From: Clostridia bacterium
GTDB taxonomy: Bacteria > Bacillota > Clostridia > Saccharofermentanales > Saccharofermentanaceae
Length of the DNA: 50,243 nucleotides
Reading direction: 5' to 3'
NCBI GenBank assembly: GCA_024403755.1
Contig: JAKSRF010000005.1
Location: 1-50,243 of the forward strand
The notes beneath the pieces are model-generated. The model made no database searches. It had not been told where the DNA came from and worked only from the letters and a program-made list of their open reading frames with translations. Within the stretch, counting starts at the first letter, position 1. Every line of letters begins with the position of its first letter. This document shows, in pieces, positions 1 through 8,339 of this stretch. The translations under genes and the position numbers were made by a program.

Positions 1-66
1 GAGTCATATATTTCTGAAAAAGCATACGGTGAGTGTTGTAATATTGAATTTCCTTTTATGATTTGA
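1..66 (+). CDS. Possible 3' end of an upstream gene (partial)
   Basis: Frame 1 is open from the window edge to a TGA at 64-66 and would encode about 21 C-terminal residues with ordinary composition. A second frame is also open to about base 60, so this is weak. No function can be given. Confidence 0.2.
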   Translation, partial: ESYISEKAYGECCNIEFPFMI

Positions 67-123
67 CGTTGTTTACCTGTACTTACGTAGGCAGAACGCG
101 TTTGACCGTAAGATGTCTGAGTG

Positions 124-153
124 CTGACATAAAGTAGTCGGTTGTGATATAAT
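124..153 (+). promoter_or_regulatory. Sigma-A type promoter for the dnaD operon
   Basis: A -35 CTGACA at 124-129 and a -10 TATAAT at 148-153 are 18 bp apart, with an upstream TG (extended -10). The start point is predicted near 160, giving a short leader before the dnaD start. Confidence 0.7.
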
Positions 154-177
154 ACATAAACTATTTAGACATATCGG

Positions 178-1248
178 ATGGTAATTGGACGGATGGCAAA
201 CGCTGCTGATGAATTGAGTTTATTAATTGGAGACATACAGATACCTGAGATTTTTGTAGTTCAGTACATGGAGAGACTCAGCAAGGATGCTGTTTTCTTT
301 TATCTTTGGATTAAGACTATACTTAACGATAAAGATTTCAGTGAAGAAGAAGCTCTTAAAGCGGCTCCGTATCCTGAGAATACGATTCGCGAGATTCTTG
401 CTGAGCTTATTACAGCCGATATTATTTTTAAGAAGGATGATAAATACTGTTTTGTAGATTTGAAGAGACGTGAAGTCAATTCTTATTGTAAGGCGGTTGC
501 CGCTTTGGGAATAAATCCTGATACCTTACAGCTTACTGCTGACGAACAGACGCGTAATGTGCTTGCTGAGAGCATAAATAAGACCTGCTTTTCGGGAAAA
601 ATGGGATACGCTTACTATGTGCTTATTGATAAATGTATCGGTGAGTACGGTTTCAGTAATGAGGTAGTTTATTGCCTTTTTGAGATAGGAAAACAAAAAA
701 AGATTCAGTTTATATTGCAGCGAATGAGCAAGCTTGCTGAGGAATGGTATAAGCTTGGAATAGTCAACATGGAAATGGTTGACCGCTATATGAAACGCGA
801 AAAGGATATTGAGAAGATGACTAAGCTTGTAGGAAAGCTTACAAGAAAGCATCTCAATGATTTTGATATTGAGCGTATTCGAAAATGGGTTATCGACTAT
901 AATCTCGGCTCTGATATTGTCGAGCTTGCATTCCGAACCAATGAATACAGAGGAAATATCACCACACAGATGGTTGAGGATACTCTTACGCTTTGGATGG
1001 AAAACGGTGTTAAGACAGTTGATGAGGCTAATATTTTCGAGGAAGAGAAACACAAGGAAAATAAGCGCAAGGCTGTAAAGAGAAAGAGCAGAAATTCGGC
1101 ATGGAAGACCGGTGCGGAGGCAGGAATCGACAATGAGGAAGTTTCCGACGTGAAGAAAGATGAAGTGAAGGAAACAAAAGAAGAAAAGCCTCAGGATGAA
1201 GCTGACGACATACTTGATTTTTTTGGTGATGATGATGAGGACGATTGA
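178..1248 (+). CDS. dnaD: DnaD/DnaB-domain replication initiation protein
   Basis: This 356-residue protein looks like the Firmicute DnaD/DnaB primosome family, which remodels origin DNA and helps load the replicative helicase. A winged-helix-like N-terminal half is followed by a helical DnaD-type domain near residues 200-275 that includes a conserved YxxxK/R-type region and a W-I-x-x-Y-N segment. The C-terminus is lysine-rich, then strongly acidic, ending in a run of aspartates. The gene overlaps the next gene, a DnaC/DnaI-like ATPase, which supports a helicase-loading role. The start is uncertain: ATG 178 and ATG 193 are both in frame and neither has a clear ribosome binding site. The predicted transcript start near 160 allows either. 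Confidence 0.8.
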   Translation: MVIGRMANAADELSLLIGDIQIPEIFVVQYMERLSKDAVFFYLWIKTILNDKDFSEEEALKAAPYPENTIREILAELITADIIFKKDDKYCFVDLKRREVNSYCKAVAALGINPDTLQLTADEQTRNVLAESINKTCFSGKMGYAYYVLIDKCIGEYGFSNEVVYCLFEIGKQKKIQFILQRMSKLAEEWYKLGIVNMEMVDRYMKREKDIEKMTKLVGKLTRKHLNDFDIERIRKWVIDYNLGSDIVELAFRTNEYRGNITTQMVEDTLTLWMENGVKTVDEANIFEEEKHKENKRKAVKRKSRNSAWKTGAEAGIDNEEVSDVKKDEVKETKEEKPQDEADDILDFFGDDDEDD

Positions 1249-2110
1249 TTATTATATAGCGAAGATAAAAGAACAAAGGGAGATAGACAGATCGGTTTTG
1301 CATGAGGCATTCTTGGAAGATTTCTATGCAAAAAACAAAGAATTGCAAGGAATTGACAGAGATATCGTAGCTCAAAGAACCAATAAAATAATTGCGACTT
1401 TGGATGGCGATGTGGAAGCGGCACGCGTCGCTGATATTTTAAAAATCAGACTCTGTGAGAGAAGAGAAGAATATCTTAAGGCACATAATATCAGACCTGA
1501 TTATGAGACTGAGCTCCCTATATGTGATAAGTGTAATGATACCGGTTTTTACATAGGCAGTAAGGGAAGAAGAAGAGTATGTAAATGTATGAACGAGGCT
1601 CTTGAGGAGTGTTACGAAGCTTCCGGTCTCGGTAATTTTACCAGAATCAGTAAAAAGAATTATGATGAGAATTATTGCCAAAATAAAGACAGACGCAGAG
1701 CAGTTTTGACAAAGATTACCAAAATTTATCAGCACATGGTAGAAAGCAGAAATAATATTTGGCTTTATATAGACGGTATTCAATCCGGAAAAACTTACTT
1801 GTCGGTGTTTCTTGCCAAGCAAATTATCGGGGTGGGAGACAGCTGTGCATATATTAAGCTTGAGGATATCTCGGATATGTCGGAAGTAATGTCTGAGATT
1901 GTTAAAGGCTGTGATATTTTATTTATTGATGACTATTCGGGTGCACTTACTTCTTCAGGCAGTATAGGAACCGATTTGAACAATATTCTTGAGATGAGAT
2001 CGGGAATGGATGTTCCGACTGTAATTATTACAAATGAATCTTTGGCAGAGATTATTGCCGAGTCTGATGTCAGAATTTCAGGAAAACTTAAATTTGCAGA
2101 GAGAGTCTGA
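1229..2110 (+). CDS. dnaI: DnaI/DnaC-like helicase-loader ATPase
   Basis: About 293 residues related to the DnaC/DnaI AAA+ helicase loaders. A cysteine cluster (CxxC then CxC, about 20 residues later) matches the zinc-binding N-domain of the family. The ATPase part has a hydrophobic strand ending in two aspartates (Walker B) and a sensor-1 strand ending in T-N. The P-loop is non-canonical: it keeps G187-K188-T189 but has D182 and Q185 where family members have glycines. The start lies inside the dnaD acidic tail, where a GAT repeat gives three consecutive ATG codons (1229, 1232, 1235) in this frame. There is no clear Shine-Dalgarno, so translation is probably coupled to dnaD. It ends 4 nt before the next gene. 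Confidence 0.75.
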   Translation: MMMRTIDYYIAKIKEQREIDRSVLHEAFLEDFYAKNKELQGIDRDIVAQRTNKIIATLDGDVEAARVADILKIRLCERREEYLKAHNIRPDYETELPICDKCNDTGFYIGSKGRRRVCKCMNEALEECYEASGLGNFTRISKKNYDENYCQNKDRRRAVLTKITKIYQHMVESRNNIWLYIDGIQSGKTYLSVFLAKQIIGVGDSCAYIKLEDISDMSEVMSEIVKGCDILFIDDYSGALTSSGSIGTDLNNILEMRSGMDVPTVIITNESLAEIIAESDVRISGKLKFAERV

Positions 2111-2113
2111 TTT

Positions 2114-3403
2114 ATGTTGAGAAGTAAATCCAAAAAGAATAATTCCGGCACGGGAAGTCAGACAGAGGATAACAGAGGAGTACCTTCTTTTCTCGGCTTG
2201 AGCGGCCCAAAGAAAGAATTTGATTATGAACCTCAAAATCCTGATAAGGGAATAAGACATAATGAGTCCCTTGATATCCCGATGGAGGATATAATTCAGG
2301 ATACCAATGAGTATGGTACGGAACAGGATTTAAAAAGTGAGTGGAATCTTCAAAAGAAGGATTCAGGCATATTTAAGCCGCAAAAAAACAGACTTATCGG
2401 ATTTATCGTTGCTATTGTTATTTTTGCACTTTTATTGACATCGATTTTTGTTGTGTTGCCTAAGGTGCTTCCGGGAGTGTTTAAGGGTTCGCAGATTGAG
2501 CTTTTCGCAGAGAAAAGAGTTAATTTGGTTTATGATGATCATTATCTTGTAGTGATGTCTGTAGCAGAAAATATAATGTCAGAACCGGATATTAAGTCAG
2601 AACGTATAACACAGGTTCTTTATAATGATGTTGTAAGACTGACTACAAACAGTACATATAACAGTTCTGACGGTAACAAATACTATAAGGTAACTACCGC
2701 GGACGGAATAGAAGGTTATATTAACTGTTCTCATTTAACTGATGATACAGTATCAGTTGAACCGGATTATCATGAATATAAGATAGTTGTATCCGATACA
2801 GTAAAAAATGTTATGACTCATGCAACCAACGGAACGCTTATTACAAAAGTAATGATGAATACTGTTCTTTATGCAGATGTAAAACGAGACGGTGTTTATG
2901 AGGTTTGTCTTCCGAACGGTGATAAGGGCTGGATAGGATCTTCCGGTGTAATCGAGCTTGATGTAAGAGGGACAATCGAAGAGGTATCAACGCGCTATTT
3001 TGTCAGTTCCGCACTGACATTTGCCAATGCTACTTATCTTGACAACGGTGTTACCATGAATGGTATATCGGTAAACGGTATAGTGTATGTATGTGCTCAG
3101 GTTAACGGTGTTAACGCTCCGAGAACGCTGGAAGAACAAATGCAGATGGGTGTTGATATACCGCTTCAATATGATGTGGTAACCGGAGAATTAATGATAG
3201 ATTCAATAGAACCCGGTGATTTGGTATTCCTGAAATCTGCCAACAGTACGGATGACACTGTGACTGAGATGGCAATATGTACGGATACCGGAACCTTATT
3301 GATGCTTTCGACGGCCAGAACCACAATAAAATTGCGCAATTTCAAGCCCTCTGATAATATCAGCAACAGGATTGTGCAGGTAAGAAGAGTATTTAATCAA
3401 TAA
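2114..3403 (+). CDS. Membrane SH3b-NlpC/P60-like protein lacking catalytic residues
   Basis: A 429-residue protein with a charged cytoplasmic N-terminus (about 1-93), one membrane helix (about 94-118), two SH3b-like domains (about 135-215 and 220-280) and a C-terminal region that aligns with the NlpC/P60 domain of the gene at 15654. Shared landmarks are a P-G-D-x-V turn and a final R-R segment. The active site is gone: V320 sits where the catalytic cysteine should be, preceded by S319 in place of aspartate, and E385 sits where histidine should be. It is therefore probably a wall-binding pseudoenzyme rather than an endopeptidase. It starts 4 nt after dnaI and is likely cotranscribed with dnaD-dnaI. 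Confidence 0.7.
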   Translation: MLRSKSKKNNSGTGSQTEDNRGVPSFLGLSGPKKEFDYEPQNPDKGIRHNESLDIPMEDIIQDTNEYGTEQDLKSEWNLQKKDSGIFKPQKNRLIGFIVAIVIFALLLTSIFVVLPKVLPGVFKGSQIELFAEKRVNLVYDDHYLVVMSVAENIMSEPDIKSERITQVLYNDVVRLTTNSTYNSSDGNKYYKVTTADGIEGYINCSHLTDDTVSVEPDYHEYKIVVSDTVKNVMTHATNGTLITKVMMNTVLYADVKRDGVYEVCLPNGDKGWIGSSGVIELDVRGTIEEVSTRYFVSSALTFANATYLDNGVTMNGISVNGIVYVCAQVNGVNAPRTLEEQMQMGVDIPLQYDVVTGELMIDSIEPGDLVFLKSANSTDDTVTEMAICTDTGTLLMLSTARTTIKLRNFKPSDNISNRIVQVRRVFNQ

Positions 3404-3428
3404 GTTTAGTAAAAAATACAAATTGTTG

Positions 3429-3457
3429 TTGCATAATTAGAATTCTTGTGGTATTAT
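3429..3457 (+). promoter_or_regulatory. Promoter of rpmB
   Basis: TTGCAT at 3429-3434 and TATTAT at 3452-3457 are separated by 17 bp, just upstream of the L28 gene. Transcription should begin near 3464. Confidence 0.75.
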
Positions 3458-3496
3458 TTCATACGCGCGTTAAAGACTAATAGGAGGTGTTACCAT

Positions 3497-3694
3497 ATGG
3501 CTAAGTGTGAGATTTGTCAGAAAGATACTTTCTTCGGCAGAAAGATTAGAATTACGCGTTCGCAGATTTCGCGTCGTGCATTGACACAACAGCAACCAAA
3601 CGTTCACAGCGTTAAAGTAGTTGTTGATGGCACCCCTACAACTATGAAGGTTTGCACACGTTGTCTCCGTTCAGGACTCGTAAAGAGAGCTTAA
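3497..3694 (+). CDS. rpmB: 50S ribosomal protein L28
   Basis: A 65-residue protein of the zinc-binding (C+) type of bL28, a component of the large ribosomal subunit. Two CxxC pairs, one starting at residue 4 and one near the C-terminus, make the zinc site, and the C-terminal segment CTRCLRSG is typical of the family. The start at 3497 is set by the family N-terminus MAKCEIC and a strong AGGAGGTG site at 3483-3490; an upstream in-frame extension to 3446 lies within the promoter. The gene forms its own transcription unit between a promoter at 3429 and a terminator at 3722. Confidence 0.97.
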   Translation: MAKCEICQKDTFFGRKIRITRSQISRRALTQQQPNVHSVKVVVDGTPTTMKVCTRCLRSGLVKRA

Positions 3695-3721
3695 TGCGAA
3701 CATATAATTTGACAGAATTAC

Positions 3722-3746
3722 AGCCTGCCTTATCGGCAGGCTTTTT
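3722..3746 (+). terminator. Rho-independent terminator of rpmB
   Basis: A perfect 8-bp stem (3722-3729 with 3735-3742) has a 5-nt loop and is followed by a T run. Confidence 0.9.
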
Positions 3747-3802
3747 CTATGCTTATAAACATTACATATAACTGACAATAAATGTACAGGCAGTGAAGAG
3801 TA

Positions 3803-4369
3803 TTATTCTTTTATAATTATTTTTCTTTCTGTTCCGCAGAACGGACAGACAATTTTTGTGAGATTGGATTTGAATTTCATATTGGCACCGCAATTTTCAC
3901 AGGTGTAGGATTTCTCAACAATAATTTGAGACAGAATTTCTTTCTCGTATTCTTCATCTATGAAAGGTATTGATTCTTTACGAGATGTTATATATTTATC
4001 TATGTGTCGAAGTCTTTTATCTTCTCCTGACGAGATATTTGCGTCTGCACGAGCAGCTTCATTTGCTGCACAAAGCAGATTTTCTGCATCTTGTATATTC
4101 AAACGGTCGAGAAGTTCAATGATTCTTTCCAAGCGTATATTTGGATTTTCTTTTATTAACCTGACTTCATTTCTGAAGTCCTCCGGAATGTATGTGTTAT
4201 TCAGGTAATCGTTTATTTTATTGTCTACAAACTGCTTCTCTTTTGTGTTAATATCTTTGTCAGCATTTATGATGTAGTAATAGATTGCTATTTCTGCCAA
4301 TGCCTTATTAAAGTATATGTTGAGAGGATCCCTATCAGGAGTACTTTTAAAGAGTATATCTAGTAGCAT
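3803..4369 (-). CDS. TerB-like protein with C-terminal zinc ribbon
   Basis: A 188-residue protein, apparently soluble. Residues about 20-130 form an all-helical region resembling the TerB/tellurite-resistance-like fold (an A-x-Y-Y-Y-I-x-x-A-D-x-x-I/L pattern followed by K-E-K). Residues about 155-180 carry a zinc ribbon with two CxxC pairs. Function is unknown; TerB-like domains are often linked to membrane or stress complexes. It starts at ATG 4369 behind a good GGAGGTG site. It diverges from the gene at 4557, a paralogue with the same layout plus an N-terminal hydrophobic segment. The two probably work together. Confidence 0.65.
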   Translation of the reverse strand: MLLDILFKSTPDRDPLNIYFNKALAEIAIYYYIINADKDINTKEKQFVDNKINDYLNNTYIPEDFRNEVRLIKENPNIRLERIIELLDRLNIQDAENLLCAANEAARADANISSGEDKRLRHIDKYITSRKESIPFIDEEYEKEILSQIIVEKSYTCENCGANMKFKSNLTKIVCPFCGTERKIIIKE

Positions 4370-4556
4370 AGTGCACCTCCGATACTATTTTCATTCAAAT
4401 AAATTACAACATAATTGTACAACGAAATAAAAGATAATTAAACATTACCCGGTGCGAGATATTGATATATAAACTTGTATTTCCGTATATTCCTTTCTCC
4501 TTCGAAAATGGTACAATATCATAGTAAAATTCTGAAACATTATATGAGGTATACTT

Positions 4557-5219
4557 ATGTTTTTACTACCGTTTATTATGATGGCCATTGTAATTGGTCA
4601 AGTTAAGAAGCGTAACAATCAAATTAATAATATGCGGGATTTTCTTGATCCTGATTTAATATCCAATCGAGTGAGTGAGATATTCGGAAATGTTACCGGT
4701 ACAATGGGTAATAATGTAAATGCTGATTTCCGTGCAACTAATTCTGCAGCGGATGCTACATTGGCAAAGATAGCTATATGTTATTATATTGCTAAAGCTG
4801 ACGGAGTGCTGTCACGAGAAGAGCAGATTGCATTGGACGGTGTAGTCGGAGCAATTTTGAATTCTCCGTCACTTCCGAGATATTACAGAGATGAGATAAA
4901 AAAGATTTCTGAAGACAAAACCAATAGTTTTTTATTTACAGAACAGTATCTGAATAAAGTAAATCCTGAGGTCCTTATATCATTTTTGGATACAGCTAAG
5001 GCAATTGCAACTGCCGATAATCAGCTGTCTTCATATGAACAGCAGGCACTCTCGGTGTTTGAGGAGTATCTTTCAGGTAAAACGGGATGTTCTTATGAAA
5101 GCAATAAGTCCGCAGTTGATACAAAATGTGAGTGTTGCGGCGGTACAATGAAGCCTGATTATTCGACTATGAAGCTTAACTGCCCATATTGCGGTAATGC
5201 CAGATTATTCAGAATGTGA
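4557..5219 (+). CDS. Membrane-anchored TerB-like protein with C-terminal zinc ribbon
   Basis: A 220-residue protein with a short hydrophobic N-terminal segment (about 2-14), a linker, a TerB-like helical domain (about 68-170; I-C-Y-Y-I-A-K-A-D-G with a following S-R-E-E) and a C-terminal two-CxxC zinc ribbon (about 192-215). It is a paralogue of the divergent gene ending at 3803. The start is supported by a GAGGT site at 4546-4550. A TACAAT at 4512-4517 could be a -10 element, without a good -35. Function is unknown. Confidence 0.65.
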   Translation: MFLLPFIMMAIVIGQVKKRNNQINNMRDFLDPDLISNRVSEIFGNVTGTMGNNVNADFRATNSAADATLAKIAICYYIAKADGVLSREEQIALDGVVGAILNSPSLPRYYRDEIKKISEDKTNSFLFTEQYLNKVNPEVLISFLDTAKAIATADNQLSSYEQQALSVFEEYLSGKTGCSYESNKSAVDTKCECCGGTMKPDYSTMKLNCPYCGNARLFRM

Positions 5220-5302
5220 GAACTGTAGATTCATGTGCGAAAGGTGTTTTTTTTGATGCGAGAGAATCAGCGGCAGCAGGCGTGTCGGAGTGAGATTATA
5301 CA

Positions 5303-5331
5303 TTGCCAAAATCCACCTTCGGGAGTATACT
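5303..5331 (+). promoter_or_regulatory. Promoter of pta-ackA
   Basis: TTGCCA at 5303-5308 and TATACT at 5326-5331 are separated by 17 bp. The predicted leader is about 75 nt and contains a short CAGCG/CGCTG inverted repeat that I cannot interpret. Confidence 0.7.
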
Positions 5332-5413
5332 TGAATTTGTGCAATCTTGCGTCAGCGGTTAATAAACGAATCGTTCAGGCGCTGCAAAATATATAAATTA
5401 CGAGGTGGAAACT

Positions 5414-6412
5414 ATGGCATTTATTGACACTATTAAAGCCAGAGCTAAGGCAGACAAGAAGACAATAGTTCTTCCTGAATCAATGGATAAGAGAACTTTT
5501 GAAGCTGCTGAGAAGATTATTAAGGAGGATATTGCAAATGTTGTAATTATCGGTACTCCTGAAGAAATTGCAAAGAACGGTGCCGGCTATGATATATCCA
5601 AGGCAACAATAATCGATCCGTTTAATGATCCTAATAAGCAGAAGTATATTGATAAATTTGTTGAATTAAGAGCAAAGAAGGGTGTTACACCGGAAGATGC
5701 TCAGGCTCAGATGGAAAAGGATTATATGTACTATGCATGTCTTATGTGTAAGTGCGGTGATGCAGACGGTGCTGTATCCGGTGCATGTCACTCAACCGGA
5801 AATACAATCCGTCCGGCTCTTCAGCTTTTGAAGACAAAGCCGGGTATCAGTTCTGTATCAGGTTTCTTCCTTATGGAAGTACCGAATTGTACTCTCGGTG
5901 AGAACGGAATGTTCGTATTTGCTGATTGTGCAGTTAATACTGACGTTGATTCAGAGAAGCTTGCAGAGATTGCTAAGTTGTCTGCAGAGTCATTTGAGGC
6001 TCTTGCCGGCAAGGATGCAAAGGTTGCTATGCTTTCATATTCAACAAAGGGTTCTGCTAAGCATGACGATGTTACTAAGGTTGCTGAGGCAGTAAGAATT
6101 GCAAAAGAGAAGTTCCCTGATCTTGTAGTAGACGGTGAGCTTCAGTTAGATGCAGCTCTTATTCCTGAGGTTGCAAGTCTTAAGGCTCCGGATAGTGATG
6201 TAGCAGGTAAGGCTAATACTTTGGTATTCCCTTCACTTGAGGCAGGTAATATCGGTTATAAGCTCGTTCAGCGTCTTGCTAATGCAGGTGCTTACGGACC
6301 GGTTCTCCAGGGCTTGTCTATGCCTGTAAATGATCTCTCAAGAGGTTGCGTTGCAGATGATATCGTAGGTACAGTTGCAATTACTGCTGTACAGGCTCAG
6401 ATGCAGGGCTGA
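5414..6412 (+). CDS. pta: Phosphate acetyltransferase
   Basis: A 332-residue enzyme of normal length for the short Pta type. It interconverts acetyl-CoA and acetyl phosphate in the cytoplasm, the first step of acetate formation. Family signatures include the D-G-A-V-S-G-A-x-H-S-T region near residue 120, the G-E-L-Q-x-D-A-A motif and the C-terminal N-D-L-S-R-G segment. An in-frame GTG at 5405 lies inside the Shine-Dalgarno GAGGTGG (5402-5408), so ATG 5414 is the start. It is followed after 58 nt by ackA with no terminator between them, so the two form one operon. Confidence 0.97.
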   Translation: MAFIDTIKARAKADKKTIVLPESMDKRTFEAAEKIIKEDIANVVIIGTPEEIAKNGAGYDISKATIIDPFNDPNKQKYIDKFVELRAKKGVTPEDAQAQMEKDYMYYACLMCKCGDADGAVSGACHSTGNTIRPALQLLKTKPGISSVSGFFLMEVPNCTLGENGMFVFADCAVNTDVDSEKLAEIAKLSAESFEALAGKDAKVAMLSYSTKGSAKHDDVTKVAEAVRIAKEKFPDLVVDGELQLDAALIPEVASLKAPDSDVAGKANTLVFPSLEAGNIGYKLVQRLANAGAYGPVLQGLSMPVNDLSRGCVADDIVGTVAITAVQAQMQG

Positions 6413-6470
6413 TAAATAAGTAGTATCTAATAGATTAATAACTAAACAGAATAAAGGAGATTTATTTCCA

Positions 6471-7664
6471 ATGAAGATTTTGGTAATTAACTGTGGCAGT
6501 TCATCATGTAAGTTCCAGTTGTTTGAGACTGAGACCGGTGATGTTCTTGCAAAGGGTAACTGTGAGAGAATCGGTATTGACGGTAAGCTCACATATAAGG
6601 CACCTGGTAAAGAGGATTTTATCTCAACTGAAGCTATGCCTGACCATAAGGTTGCCGTAAAGATGATTCTTGATGCTTTGGTAGATAAGGATCACGGTGT
6701 TCTTTCAGATATCAGTGAGATTAAGGCTGTCGGCCACAGAGTACTTCACGGTGGTAAATACTATAGTGAGTCCGTTATTGTTAATGATGACGTTAAGAAA
6801 GTAATCAGAGACTGTTTCCCATTAGGACCTCTTCATAATCCTGCTAACCTTACAGGTATTGAGGCATGCGAGGCAGTTCTTCCTGCCGGTACTCCGCAGG
6901 TTGCAGTATTTGATACGGCTTTCCATATGACAATGCCTCCTAAGGCATATACTTATGCTCTTCCTACAGAGATTACTGAGAAGTATTCGATTCGTCGTTA
7001 TGGTTTCCACGGTACATCACACCGTTATGTATCAAGAAGAGTTGCTGATTTCCTTGGTAAGAAGTATGAGGATCTTAAGATTATTACATGTCACCTTGGT
7101 AACGGTTCTTCATTCGCAGCTGTTAAGAACGGTAAGTGCGTAGATACTTCCATGGGTCTTACTCCTTTGGCAGGTATTTGTATGGGTACACGTTGCGGTG
7201 ATATCGATCCGGCTATTGTTCCTTTCCTTATGAAGAATGAGAATTTGTCAGCAGATGAGGTTGACAATCTCCTTAATAAGAAGTCAGGTGTACAGGGTTT
7301 GTCTGAGGTATCTTCTGACTTCCGTGATCTTGAGAAGGCTTCTAAGGAAGGTAATGAGAAAGCTACGCTTGCTCTTGATATGTTTGAGTATCAGGCACGT
7401 AAGATTATCGGTTCATATGCTGCTGCAATGCAGGGAGTTGATGTAATCGTATTTACTGCAGGTATCGGTGAGAATACCGACTACATCCGTGCTGCTGCTT
7501 GTGAAGGTCTTGAGTATATGGGTGTAAAGATTGATCCTGCCAAGAACAACGGTAACAGATCTGAGTCTGTTATTTCTGCAGATGATTCTAAGGTTACAGT
7601 TTGCATTATTCCTACAAATGAGGAGCTTGCAATCGCTCAGGAAACAGAGGCTCTTGTTAAGTAA
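6471..7664 (+). CDS. ackA: Acetate kinase
   Basis: A 397-residue enzyme, full length for the family. It transfers phosphate from acetyl phosphate to ADP, giving acetate and ATP. The N-terminal N-C-G-S-S-S-x-K-F motif, the R-Y-G-F-H-G-T-S-H segment near residue 185, the H-L-G-N-G phosphate-binding motif and the F-T-x-G-I-G-E-N motif near the C-terminus are all present. A GGAG site sits about 11 nt upstream of the start. It ends the pta-ackA operon before a strong terminator. Confidence 0.98.
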   Translation: MKILVINCGSSSCKFQLFETETGDVLAKGNCERIGIDGKLTYKAPGKEDFISTEAMPDHKVAVKMILDALVDKDHGVLSDISEIKAVGHRVLHGGKYYSESVIVNDDVKKVIRDCFPLGPLHNPANLTGIEACEAVLPAGTPQVAVFDTAFHMTMPPKAYTYALPTEITEKYSIRRYGFHGTSHRYVSRRVADFLGKKYEDLKIITCHLGNGSSFAAVKNGKCVDTSMGLTPLAGICMGTRCGDIDPAIVPFLMKNENLSADEVDNLLNKKSGVQGLSEVSSDFRDLEKASKEGNEKATLALDMFEYQARKIIGSYAAAMQGVDVIVFTAGIGENTDYIRAAACEGLEYMGVKIDPAKNNGNRSESVISADDSKVTVCIIPTNEELAIAQETEALVK

Positions 7665-7685
7665 TTAATTACGACTTATTTACTG

Positions 7686-7726
7686 ATACAGCACATCACA
7701 TTTGGTGTTTGTGCTGTATTTTTTTT
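7686..7726 (+). terminator. Rho-independent terminator of pta-ackA
   Basis: A perfect 9-bp stem (7686-7694 with 7711-7719) with a structured loop is followed by eight T residues. Confidence 0.92.
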
Positions 7727-7763
7727 GGTTATTTTTTATGCTCGAAAAGCAGAGTTTTTAGTG

Positions 7764-7769
7764 TATAAT
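7764..7769 (+). promoter_or_regulatory. -10 element placing the start point at the ATG of the next gene
   Basis: A perfect TATAAT ends 6 nt before ATG 7776, so the predicted +1 is the A of the start codon. No good -35 is visible at 16-18 bp. This suggests a leaderless mRNA. Confidence 0.5.
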
Positions 7770-7775
7770 CTCCCT

Positions 7776-8324
7776 ATGGAAAACAGTAATCGATATAAAA
7801 TCAGAGTAATAGCTTGTTGTGCAATTGTTGCTGCGTTGGTATGTGCAGGAACATTTATCAGAATACATTTGCCGCCTGTAGGGCACGTCAACTTCGGCGA
7901 TGCTTTTATACTTATTTGTGTATATTGTTTGCAAAAACCTCAGATATCACATATAAAACATTTAAATAAATCAAAGTTACGCGTGACGGATGCAGAAGTA
8001 TTATTTGCTTTGTCCGGCGGACTGGGTTCTGCACTTTGTGATTTGCTGACCGGTTATGCCCATTTTGCTTTGGCTACGTTGATTATTAAGTCGCTTGTAG
8101 GATTAGCTGCAATAAAATCTGTAAATGTAAAGCTTAAAGTCCCTTTATTTACCTTGGCTGAGATTATAATGGTAGCAGGATATTTTATTGCGGAAATTTT
8201 TATTTACGACCTTACGTATTCCGTAGGTGCGATATTTCCAAATGTTTTGCAGGGCGCGTGTGCGGTTATTATAGCATTGACAGTAACTGCAGCCGTTGAC
8301 AGAATTTTGAAAGCAGATAAATAA
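7776..8324 (+). CDS. ECF transporter S component (PF07155-like)
   Basis: A 182-residue membrane protein with five or six hydrophobic helices. It resembles substrate-binding S components of energy-coupling-factor vitamin transporters, particularly the riboflavin-type family with a V-N-F-G-D-A motif after the first helix, then G-G-L-G-S-A-L-x-D-L-L-x-G-Y-A and a T-L-I-I-K-x-L-x-G segment. The vitamin cannot be named from sequence. The ECF ATPases and T component are not in the window. ATG 7776 fits the family N-terminus and the -10 element; the upstream in-frame extension runs through the ackA terminator region and is rejected. There is no ribosome binding site. It ends 15 nt before pcrA. Confidence 0.7.
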   Translation: MENSNRYKIRVIACCAIVAALVCAGTFIRIHLPPVGHVNFGDAFILICVYCLQKPQISHIKHLNKSKLRVTDAEVLFALSGGLGSALCDLLTGYAHFALATLIIKSLVGLAAIKSVNVKLKVPLFTLAEIIMVAGYFIAEIFIYDLTYSVGAIFPNVLQGACAVIIALTVTAAVDRILKADK

Positions 8325-8339
8325 TCGGAGACAGAAACA

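Noticed and set aside
526-1053. Minus-strand 175-codon frame within dnaD
   Set aside because: It is a shadow of the dnaD coding region with no ribosome binding site and no recognisable protein features.
5303-5413. Structured regulatory leader before pta
   Set aside because: Only a short CAGCG/CGCTG inverted repeat is present, without a T run or known motif.
7680-7775. Riboswitch upstream of the ECF S component
   Set aside because: The space is filled by the ackA terminator and a -10 element at the ATG. There is no room for an aptamer.
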